DNA of 59,052 nt from Flavihumibacter sp. UBA7668 (GTDB lineage: Bacteria > Bacteroidota > Bacteroidia > Chitinophagales > Chitinophagaceae). Positions 52,139 through 59,052 of this stretch are shown here, piece by piece. The stretch spans positions 208,597 to 267,648 of the forward strand of contig NZ_DLHM01000006.1 of NCBI RefSeq assembly GCF_002483205.1. The letters run 5' to 3'. The translations under genes were made by a program, and so were the position numbers. Numbering within the stretch: position 1 is the first letter of the stretch; each line of letters opens with the position of its first letter. The notes beneath the pieces were generated by a model. That model was not told where the DNA came from. It did not search any database and saw only the letters and a list, made by a program, of their open reading frames with translations.

Positions 52139-53386
52139 ATGAAATGTTTTCTATCCCTGGTTCTTGGATTTTTTCTTACAGGTACCTGTATGTCTCAGCT
52201 ATCCCCCGCCGCCATTAAATTAAAGCAATATCAGGTGGATAGCAACTCCCGGGAACAGCATTATCTGAAATTCCTATACGAAGATTTTAAATCCATTTCC
52301 ACTGGGGCGGAAAAATATCGATTAGCTCAACATCTGGCTTTTGCCGGAGATCAGTTGCTTGCAGAATTTTACCTGAAAAATTCCTACGATTCAATGCTGG
52401 CAGAAGGCTATAAAGATGTTCGACGCTATCTTGATACAATGGGCAAATTGCAGTTACAGGATGCCCGATCCTGGATTTTGAATCGCGCTGCTTCAGAAAA
52501 AATCGTGCTATTCAATGAAAATGCCGCACAACTTCAGCAACGTGCTTTTTTTTATTCCCTTTTGAAAGATTTTTATAAGTTGGGCTATCGGTATTTATCA
52601 CTTTATTGGTTAAATCCGATGATCAATCCAAATACAAGGCCTGTTGATAAGTACCTGGGTTATCAGGTTGCGGATCCTTTAGCTGCAGAAATAGTTCGGC
52701 AGGCTAAGAACCTTGGATTTACATTGATTTCCTATGGTGATTCTTCTATCACCAAACGCACAACCAATGTACAGGATGCGGTCCATGCAAGTAAACTGGC
52801 CGCTCTTTTTCATCAGGATTCTTCAGCCCGCGTTTTGGTGCTTGATGAACAGGCACATATCGCAGAAAAACCTATCGGTGATTTTACTCCCATGGCTACC
52901 GTGTTTTACCGGATCTCCGGAATCAATCCATTTACTATAGATCAAACAGAGTTATGTGGTGGAAGCAGTTTCGAATATGGGCGGTATTTTTATGATGAAC
53001 TCATTAAACGGGCTACGGTTGACCAGGTGTCCATTGCAGTTCGAAATAAACTGCCCATTAGTTTGTTGGAAAATGATCAATACGATTTGCAGCTTATATT
53101 TCCGGCAACCAAAGTTATTCGGAACCGGGCTGATTATTTATCGCTGTCGGGTATTCGAAAAGAAACAGCGATTCAGCCTGCTCATAAAGATTTATTTCTT
53201 GTACAGGCCTATTATGAAGAAGAAACCCTGAAGATACCATATGCCAATCTTATTCCGGCAGATCAAACCTATCTTACGGATCGGGATGGCTATTACTGGC
53301 TTTTTTTGAAACCCGGAAAATACAAAATGGTTTACCGGGATATTCATTACAATATCCTTTCTGAAAAAGACTGGCGGGTTGATTGA
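52139..53386 (+). CDS. secreted protein, possibly a degenerate erythromycin-esterase/TIKI-like fold
   Basis: A 415-residue protein with signal peptide (MKCFLSLVLGFFLTGTCMSQ). Residues 121-160 (KIVLFNENAAQLQQRAFFYS, LLKDFYKLGYRYLSLYW) and the later VLDEQAHIAEKPIGDFTP segment recall Bacteroidota proteins in which this region reads NEAHH...HR; here the paired His are replaced by Asn-Ala-Ala and Gln-Gln. That would leave the metal or catalytic site incomplete. The assignment is from memory of the motif and is weak. ATG at 52139 gives a clean signal peptide. Confidence 0.6.
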   Translation: MKCFLSLVLGFFLTGTCMSQLSPAAIKLKQYQVDSNSREQHYLKFLYEDFKSISTGAEKYRLAQHLAFAGDQLLAEFYLKNSYDSMLAEGYKDVRRYLDTMGKLQLQDARSWILNRAASEKIVLFNENAAQLQQRAFFYSLLKDFYKLGYRYLSLYWLNPMINPNTRPVDKYLGYQVADPLAAEIVRQAKNLGFTLISYGDSSITKRTTNVQDAVHASKLAALFHQDSSARVLVLDEQAHIAEKPIGDFTPMATVFYRISGINPFTIDQTELCGGSSFEYGRYFYDELIKRATVDQVSIAVRNKLPISLLENDQYDLQLIFPATKVIRNRADYLSLSGIRKETAIQPAHKDLFLVQAYYEEETLKIPYANLIPADQTYLTDRDGYYWLFLKPGKYKMVYRDIHYNILSEKDWRVD

Positions 53387-53400
53387 TTAATCAGGCGAAA

Positions 53401-54387
53401 CTATTTTCCTATCCCAATGATACGGGTTTGAACAGACCTGCCTTTTCCATTGGTGGGCACTTTAACTGAAAGAGAGGAACTTGCCTCAATTTTTTCTACA
53501 ATTACCATTTCTGAGTGGTGCAATGTTTGATCTTTTTCCAGAAAATCAACTGCAATTTTTATGTCTTCTATTGGTTGGGAATGGCTGTTTTTTACAGTAA
53601 GTACCAGGTGATTGATTCCACCAAACATACCTACATTGATCTCATCCGGACGAATGGAAAGGTGTCTTCTAAGGGCAGCAAATTCCAGGGCCGGATTGGC
53701 TGGTAATGAGTTAGGAATATCTTGCTCATTAGAATGTTCATTGTTAGTCTGAATTGCAGGAATAAGAGCAGGACTTTCCGTTTGTAGTATTGTTCCTGGT
53801 TCATTTGAACCGAATTCTATATTCCTGCCATTAAAATAACGTATCACGAAAAACAGATTGATAGCAAAAAGTACGGCCATCGCAATACGATTAAATCCTG
53901 CGGGTAAATAGTTTTTGAGTTGTGGTTTCGGTTGAAACTGAATTTGGTCAATTACCGGATCAGCAGCAAGTTCAGTTGCTTTTGATGGTGTTTCAATAAG
54001 AGGAGTCAGCTCAGCCTTTTTTTCCGGTAGATGAGCTACCTGTAATACCGGCTCTCTCTTAGAAGAAGATGCTTTTTCAGGTAATATAACAGTGATGGAT
54101 TTTTTGGGGTTTTGTTGGTACTGTTCTTTTTTCTGTGGTTGTGAAATGACTGAAGGAATTTCCTCCTCATTTTTTTCTGCCGGATTTTTATGAAAAATCC
54201 GGTAAAAATCTTCTTCAACAGCAGGTGCTAATTCTTTGAATTCCGGTAATTCCGAGGGGTAACGCCAGGCGGCACTTTTTCCATCTACCCAAACCAGATC
54301 ATATGGCTTAAGGGGAAGATGTGCCAATTCCTTCCAGGTATAGGGGCCTGATTCTTTGTTATTTCGCAACAACCGGTAATGTTGCAT
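53401..54387 (-). CDS. GYF_2-like domain membrane protein of unknown function
   Basis: A 328-residue protein. Residues 1-50 (MQHYRLLRNNKESGPYTWKE, LYDLVW.. then GKSAAWRYPSELPEF) match the GYF_2/DUF4339-type adaptor domain found at the N-terminus of bacterial membrane proteins. A charged low-complexity region follows, one transmembrane helix at about 170-190 (RIAMAVLFAINLFFVIRYF), and a C-terminal beta-rich domain (about 235-328) with LVLTVKNSHSQPIEDIKIAV, as in immunoglobulin-like folds. Function unknown. Convergent with the secreted protein gene (14 bases). Confidence 0.78.
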   Translation of the reverse strand: MQHYRLLRNNKESGPYTWKELAHLPLKPYDLVWVDGKSAAWRYPSELPEFKELAPAVEEDFYRIFHKNPAEKNEEEIPSVISQPQKKEQYQQNPKKSITVILPEKASSSKREPVLQVAHLPEKKAELTPLIETPSKATELAADPVIDQIQFQPKPQLKNYLPAGFNRIAMAVLFAINLFFVIRYFNGRNIEFGSNEPGTILQTESPALIPAIQTNNEHSNEQDIPNSLPANPALEFAALRRHLSIRPDEINVGMFGGINHLVLTVKNSHSQPIEDIKIAVDFLEKDQTLHHSEMVIVEKIEASSSLSVKVPTNGKGRSVQTRIIGIGK

Positions 54388-54521
54388 AATTGGCGGGTTT
54401 TATGGTTGGTTTGGTTTGCAATTGGTCTGGCTGATAAAAGTACTAAAAAGATAGCCACGAAATAGTGGAAAAATTGGGGTAAAATTGAGGGAATTGTTAA
54501 GGTTTTGCCCCTTAAAAACGG

Positions 54522-54529
54522 TAGATTTG
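54522..54529 (+). promoter_or_regulatory. -7 promoter element of gyrA
   Basis: TAGATTTG followed by CCCACTC; no well-spaced -33 TTTG is evident (a TTTG lies only 14 bp upstream). Leader of about 60 bases to the ATG. Confidence 0.6.
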
Positions 54530-54595
54530 CCCACTCTCATAAAGGCTTTTAATAAACAACAAAGAACCCTTTCAAAAGGTTAATTTTTTTACAGC

Positions 54596-57202
54596 ATGGA
54601 AGAAAATCTGACGCCACAGGAAACCAGCGATACCAACCGGATAATTCAGATCAATATAGAGGAGCAAATGAAGACCGCATACATCGATTATTCGATGTCG
54701 GTAATCGTTGGGCGTGCTTTGCCGGATGTTCGGGATGGACTAAAACCGGTACATCGCCGGGTTTTATATGCGATGAACGATCTGGGTATCAATTCCAACA
54801 AACCCTATAAGAAGTCGGCCAGGGTTGTAGGGGAAGTATTGGGTAAATACCATCCCCATGGGGATGCTTCGGTTTATGACACCATGGTACGAATGGCACA
54901 GGAATGGAGTATGCGACATACCCTGATCGATGGGCAGGGTAACTTTGGTAGCCAGGATGGTGATGGTCCGGCTGCCATGCGTTATACAGAAGTAAGGCTG
55001 CATAAAATTGCAGAAGCCATGTTAGAAGATATTGAGAAAGAAACGGTGGATTTCCAACTCAATTTTGATGATTCACTCGAAGAGCCAACGGTGCTGCCTA
55101 CCAGAATTCCTCAGCTTTTAGTAAATGGATCAACCGGAATTGCCGTTGGCATGGCCACCAATATGCTGCCCCATAATCTCGGTGAAGTGGTGGATGGCTG
55201 TATGGCGTATATTGATGACCGTGAAATTTCATGTGAAGACCTGATCAAATATGTTAAAGCGCCTGATTTCCCAACGGGAGGAACTATTTGGGGAATGGAT
55301 GGGGTAAAACAGGGCTTTTTAACTGGTAGAGGGCGTGTGGTACTGCGTGGTAAAATGCAGATTGAAACCAAGCCAAGTGGCCGCGAACAGATTATCATAA
55401 CAGAAACACCCTATCAGGTTAACCGGGATGCGCTTTGTGATAAAATTGGTCAGCTGGTTATTTCGAAAACAATTGAAGGCATTGCACATGTCAACAACGA
55501 ATCCAACCAGAAGGAAGGAACCCGGATTGTAATCGACCTGAAAAGGGATGCAGTAGCCAATGTTGTGGTAAATCAGTTGTTTAAATTTACGGAGCTTCAA
55601 ACCTCCTTTGGAATCAATAATGTGGCGCTGGTAAAAGGTCGTCCGCGTACTTTGAATCTGAAAGATCTGATTCATGAGTTTGTTGAATTCCGTCACGATG
55701 TGGTGGTTCGTAGGACGCAATATGAATTAAAAGAAGCTCAGAAAAGAGCCCATCTGTTATTGGGTTACCTGATTGCACTGGATCATTTAGATGAAGTGAT
55801 TGCATTAATCCGCAGTTCTGCAACACCGGAAATAGCTAAAGAAGGACTCGTGAATGCAGGATGGGGACTGGATGAAATTCAGGCAAAAGCTATTCTGGAA
55901 ATGCGTTTACAACGATTGACCGGGATGGAAAGAGATAAGATCAAGGATGAATATGAATCCCTGATGAAACTAATCGCTCATTTGCAGGAGTTGTTGGGCA
56001 ATGAAGGCATGCGTTATGATGTCATTAAAAAAGAATTACAGGAAGTAAAAGATAAATTCGCCACTCCCAGGAAATCAGATATTACTTATCTGGCCAATGA
56101 AATGAATGTGTTGGATTTCATTGCGGAAGAAGATGTGGTTATCACGATTTCTCACCTTGGATATATCAAACGTACATCCGCAACCGAATACAGACAGCAG
56201 CGTCGGGGCGGACGAGGAGCATTGGGCAGTAGAACCCGGGATGAAGATTATCTGGAACATATTTTCGTAGCCTCCACCCATCATACAATGATTTTCTTCA
56301 CAGAAAAAGGTCGTTGTTACTGGCTGAAAGTATATGAGATCCCTGAAGGCGAAAAGAATAGTAAAGGTCGTGCTATCCAGAATTTAATGCAATTGCCATC
56401 AGATGATAAAGTGCGAGCCATCATTGATGTGGCCAATCTGGAGGATAAGGAATTTGTTCAAAGTCATTATATCGTGCTTTGTACCAAACAGGGAATTATC
56501 AAAAAAACGCTCCTGGAAGATTTCAGTCGCCCTCGCCAGACCGGTGTAAATGCCATTACCATTGTGGAAGGAGACCAGTTGCTGGATGCCCGTATGACGG
56601 ATGGTAGCAGCGAAATTATGATGGCTATCAAATCAGGCCGCGCAATCCGGTTCCCGGAAGAAAAAGTACGTCCAACCGGCCGCGGTGCTATTGGTGTTGC
56701 AGGTATCGAAGTGGATGATTCCAATGATGAAGTTATTGGCATGATATGTGTCAAGAAAGAAGACGCTGACAAAACCGTTCTGGTTGTTAGTGAGAAAGGT
56801 TTTGGAAAACGTACCCAGATTGATGAATACCGGATCACGAACCGGGGGGGGAAAGGGGTGAAAACAATCAGTGTAACAGATAAAACCGGACCACTGGTAG
56901 GTATCCTGGATGTAACGGAAAAAGAAGACCTGATGATTACCTGCAAAAGTGGATTGACCATCCGGACATCCATTGCAGATATTCGGGAAGCTGGCCGGGC
57001 TACACAGGGAGTAAAGCTGATTAATCTGCAGGCAAATGATGCTATTGCAGCCATTACCAAGCTGGATGAAGTGGAAGAAGAAGTGGAAGCTGTACTTACG
57101 GAACTGCCAGCTGGCGATCAGCCAGTAACCGAAGAGGCAAGTGGTGAAGATGCAACTCCACCAACCGAGACAACCGATCCTACAGAAAAACCATCTGAAT
57201 AA
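54596..57202 (+). CDS. gyrA: DNA gyrase subunit A
   Basis: Cuts and rejoins DNA to add negative supercoils. The 868-residue protein has the breakage-reunion core with catalytic Tyr130 (AMRYTEV) and a C-terminal pinwheel domain with the GyrA box QRRGGRG (535-541). In the quinolone-determining region HPHGDASVYDTMVRMAQ the residue at the E. coli Ser83 position is Ala91; Asp87 is kept as Asp95. The last about 45 residues are an acidic, Glu/Thr-rich tail, as in many gyrases. The GyrA box marks it as GyrA, not ParC. Confidence 0.97.
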   Translation: MEENLTPQETSDTNRIIQINIEEQMKTAYIDYSMSVIVGRALPDVRDGLKPVHRRVLYAMNDLGINSNKPYKKSARVVGEVLGKYHPHGDASVYDTMVRMAQEWSMRHTLIDGQGNFGSQDGDGPAAMRYTEVRLHKIAEAMLEDIEKETVDFQLNFDDSLEEPTVLPTRIPQLLVNGSTGIAVGMATNMLPHNLGEVVDGCMAYIDDREISCEDLIKYVKAPDFPTGGTIWGMDGVKQGFLTGRGRVVLRGKMQIETKPSGREQIIITETPYQVNRDALCDKIGQLVISKTIEGIAHVNNESNQKEGTRIVIDLKRDAVANVVVNQLFKFTELQTSFGINNVALVKGRPRTLNLKDLIHEFVEFRHDVVVRRTQYELKEAQKRAHLLLGYLIALDHLDEVIALIRSSATPEIAKEGLVNAGWGLDEIQAKAILEMRLQRLTGMERDKIKDEYESLMKLIAHLQELLGNEGMRYDVIKKELQEVKDKFATPRKSDITYLANEMNVLDFIAEEDVVITISHLGYIKRTSATEYRQQRRGGRGALGSRTRDEDYLEHIFVASTHHTMIFFTEKGRCYWLKVYEIPEGEKNSKGRAIQNLMQLPSDDKVRAIIDVANLEDKEFVQSHYIVLCTKQGIIKKTLLEDFSRPRQTGVNAITIVEGDQLLDARMTDGSSEIMMAIKSGRAIRFPEEKVRPTGRGAIGVAGIEVDDSNDEVIGMICVKKEDADKTVLVVSEKGFGKRTQIDEYRITNRGGKGVKTISVTDKTGPLVGILDVTEKEDLMITCKSGLTIRTSIADIREAGRATQGVKLINLQANDAIAAITKLDEVEEEVEAVLTELPAGDQPVTEEASGEDATPPTETTDPTEKPSE

Positions 57203-57241
57203 AAGAACGAATAAACTAAACCTCTAACAAAAATAGGACTG

Positions 57242-58525
57242 ATGAAAAAGCTCTTACTTACAGCGATGCTGGCCACCTCGGTATTGGGTTTATCTGCCCA
57301 GAATCTGGAGAAAATCAAAGGAACTTTAAAGGCAAAAAAATTAACGGAAGCCAAGGAACAAATCGAGACTTTCCTGGCAAATGAAAAAAATGCCAAGAAT
57401 CTGGAAGCCTGGTATACAAAGGCTAAAATTTATTCTGAAATATCTCAGGATCCTGCTGTTGCTGCAACCGTTCCGGATGCCCGTTCGATTGCATTTGAAA
57501 CGCTTAAGAAATATGTGGATATGGATGAAAAGGGACAGTTAGTTTTCCTTCAATTGGATAATTATAAACCAATCATGGATGTATACCAGGGTTATTTCAA
57601 AGCTGGTGCAGATGACTACAATGCCAATAAATTCGAAACAGCTCATTCCAATTTCAAAAATTGTCTTGAAGTTAGTGAGTACATGGTTGGCAAAAAGTGG
57701 TCTAACCTGACATTGGATACTACGGTAGTTTTGTATGCCGGTATCAGCGCCGAAAAATCCAACAAAAGGGATGAGGCGGCTATTTATTACTCCAAACTCG
57801 CTGATGCAAAAGTGAACGGTGAAGGTATGGTGGAGATTTACAAATGGCTGGTGGATTATAACTACAATCAGAAAAAAGATACCGAAGCTGCAAAAAAATA
57901 CCTGACTCTGGGTAAAGAAGTGTATCCGGAAGACAAATTTTGGCCAGCCTATGAACTGGATATTGCCCGCGATGGTGGTGATAAGGCAGAACTTTTCAAA
58001 AAATACGAAGCAGTATTGGCCGGGGATCCAACTAATACTTCCATACGCTATAACTATGCAGTAGAACTATATTCTGAAGGATACAAACCGGAAGTTGCTC
58101 AACGTCCGGCTAATTCAACTGAACTGATTGCAAAAGCGGAGGAAGAACTTAAAAAAGTAGTTGCTGAAAAACCTGATTATGCGGCTGCATACCTGGTATT
58201 AGGACAAATTCAGTACAATCAGGGAGTGGATTACAATGCGGTGAATAAAACGATTCGTCCTCCTCAGGGTGGTCGGTTGAAGCCGGAAGAATTGAAGAAA
58301 AAAGAGGAACTGCGTGGACTGATTGCACAAAAATTTGATGCTGCCATTCCTTATTTCGAAAAAGTTGATGAATTACTTGGTAAAGAAGGAAAACTGAAAA
58401 TGGAGCAAAAATCTTACCTGAAAGACGCGTACGATTTGTTGATAACTATCTACGACAACAAGCAAAATCAGGAGAAACTTAAATTTTACGAAGAGAAATT
58501 TAATAGTGTGGATAAAGTGCATTAA
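57242..58525 (+). CDS. secreted tetratricopeptide-repeat protein
   Basis: A 427-residue protein with signal peptide (MKKLLLTAMLATSVLGLSAQ). The rest is alpha-helical with TPR units, for example AWYTKAKIYSEIS, YYSKLADAKVNGEGMVEIYKWL and AAYLVLGQIQYNQG. No catalytic motif seen. It follows gyrA by 39 bases without a terminator and is closed by one. Role unknown; probably a periplasmic scaffold. Confidence 0.85.
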   Translation: MKKLLLTAMLATSVLGLSAQNLEKIKGTLKAKKLTEAKEQIETFLANEKNAKNLEAWYTKAKIYSEISQDPAVAATVPDARSIAFETLKKYVDMDEKGQLVFLQLDNYKPIMDVYQGYFKAGADDYNANKFETAHSNFKNCLEVSEYMVGKKWSNLTLDTTVVLYAGISAEKSNKRDEAAIYYSKLADAKVNGEGMVEIYKWLVDYNYNQKKDTEAAKKYLTLGKEVYPEDKFWPAYELDIARDGGDKAELFKKYEAVLAGDPTNTSIRYNYAVELYSEGYKPEVAQRPANSTELIAKAEEELKKVVAEKPDYAAAYLVLGQIQYNQGVDYNAVNKTIRPPQGGRLKPEELKKKEELRGLIAQKFDAAIPYFEKVDELLGKEGKLKMEQKSYLKDAYDLLITIYDNKQNQEKLKFYEEKFNSVDKVH

Positions 58526-58547
58526 CCATTTAATTCCTCGAATCTTA

Positions 58548-58577
58548 AAAGCCGCCTCAATAGGGCGGTTTTTTTAT
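58548..58577 (+). terminator. intrinsic terminator after the TPR gene
   Basis: AAGCCGCC and GGCGGTTT pair (one G-T) around TCAATAG and are followed by a T-run. It also lies at the 3' end of the convergent XRE-type gene. Confidence 0.85.
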
Positions 58578-58969
58578 GTGATTCTGGTGACCATATCTTT
58601 CATTATTTCAACCTTTTCCCGTTCGCAGGCCAGCATTCGTTCGTATAGGACAATGATTTTTTCCTCGTAAATTTCTATTATTTTCTGAAATGGCTGGAAG
58701 GATGCCTGCGGACTATTTTCAGTAAGATTTTGATGAAGCCTCAGAAGGACGATTTCAGGATCAAACTCACGAAAAGCTGGAACCGGAATTTTTAAAGCAA
58801 CAGACAAATGTTCCAAAATAACCGGCTCAATTATTTCTTTTTGCTCCAACAGGGAAATTTTCTTTTGATTCCATTCTTCACCCAATGACATAGCTAATGT
58901 TTCCTGTTTGATGCCCAGCATTTCCCGGAATCGTTTTAGATTTCGGCCTTCATGAATTAACTTTTCCAT
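58574..58969 (-). CDS. XRE-family helix-turn-helix protein
   Basis: A 131-residue protein with a Cro/CI-type HTH at about residues 10-62: LKRFREMLGIKQETLAMSLG, then KKISLLEQKEIIEPVILEHLSVALKIP. The C-terminal part ends in a predicted coiled coil (KIIEIYEEKIIVLYERMLACE) that may support dimerisation. Similar small regulators are common in Bacteroidota chromosomes; target unknown. Its promoter would lie within the last 80 bases of the window; none was recognised with confidence. Confidence 0.85.
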   Translation of the reverse strand: MEKLIHEGRNLKRFREMLGIKQETLAMSLGEEWNQKKISLLEQKEIIEPVILEHLSVALKIPVPAFREFDPEIVLLRLHQNLTENSPQASFQPFQKIIEIYEEKIIVLYERMLACEREKVEIMKDMVTRIT

Positions 58970-59052
58970 GGGTGATAAAATTTAGAAATGACCGCCAGGC
59001 AAGGTTCTGCCAGAGCTATTAATGTCCTATAATTTATATTATGTTAAATAGA

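Noticed and set aside
53382..53391. Palindrome TGATTAATCA at the end of the secreted protein gene
   Set aside because: Short, AT-rich, no T-run and no second copy at a promoter; probably chance.
56467..57060. Long open frame antisense to gyrA (about 197 codons)
   Set aside because: Ser/Ile/Arg-rich translation without domain motifs, fully inside a conserved gene; a shadow frame.

Overview
The window looks like a chromosomal segment from a member of the Bacteroidota, most likely Chitinophagaceae or a close relative. The evidence is: promoters of the TAnnTTTG type in front of many genes; no Shine-Dalgarno sequences at starts; a secreted subtilase with a C-terminal type IX sorting domain; a TonB-dependent receptor with a carboxypeptidase-like N-terminal domain; and many short secreted proteins with 'AQ' or 'SQ' cleavage sites. 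No insertion sequence, prophage, CRISPR array or rRNA was seen. Gene density is high, and most of the window is core metabolism and housekeeping.

Region 1 (1-8.9 kb): a tRNA-Arg(TCT) on the minus strand, then a tightly packed operon: MarR-type regulator, hutH, hutU, a MurC-like ligase, hutI, a cation/proton antiporter and hutG. The four Hut enzymes complete the route histidine -> urocanate -> imidazolonepropionate -> formiminoglutamate -> glutamate + formamide. The odd member is a divergent Mur-family ATP-dependent amide ligase that overlaps hutU by 4 bases and lies 1 base before hutI. It is the best candidate for undescribed biology here. Two AAGCGCTT palindromes near the promoter are candidate operators.

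Region 2 (8.9-23 kb): an ABC-F ATPase plus patatin/BamA-like phospholipase pair, a TonB-dependent receptor, an AI-2E-type transporter, and a tetR-tolC-adaptor-RND efflux operon with a repeated operator at its promoter. Region 3 (23-27.7 kb): a second TetR regulator and a three-gene minus-strand operon of two paralogous secreted proteins and an LTA-synthase-like sulfatase-fold membrane enzyme.

Region 4 (27.8-38 kb): thrS-infC-rpmI-rplT, interrupted between infC and rpmI by a 5.3-kb gene for a secreted subtilase, then a speA-like decarboxylase. thrS and rpmI both have structured leaders that look like autoregulatory RNA. Region 5 (38-46.2 kb): outer-membrane barrel, TraB/GumN protein, ndk and nrnA-like genes with back-to-back promoters, tandem-FKBP lipoprotein, folP, a DUF1599 protein, a DoxX-like membrane protein and a lone Dpp-type permease. 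Region 6 (46.2-59 kb): DUF721/DciA-like, recF, pdhA, a TPR membrane protein, ribH, a CCG-domain protein, an EVE-domain protein, a sirtuin lacking zinc cysteines, a secreted protein of unknown role, a GYF_2-like protein, gyrA, a secreted TPR protein and an XRE-type regulator.

Two window-wide patterns stand out. (i) Short arrays of a 7-bp repeat (TTTCACC / TTCACCA) sit on the stop codons of hutH, ndk, folP and recF, and supply the last codons of those genes. (ii) Eight promoters in front of tRNA, ABC-F, thrS, rpmI, ndk, nrnA, pdhA and gyrA carry a C-rich stretch directly after TAnnTTTG, while six promoters of regulators and accessory genes do not; this resembles the GC-rich discriminators of growth-rate-controlled promoters elsewhere.
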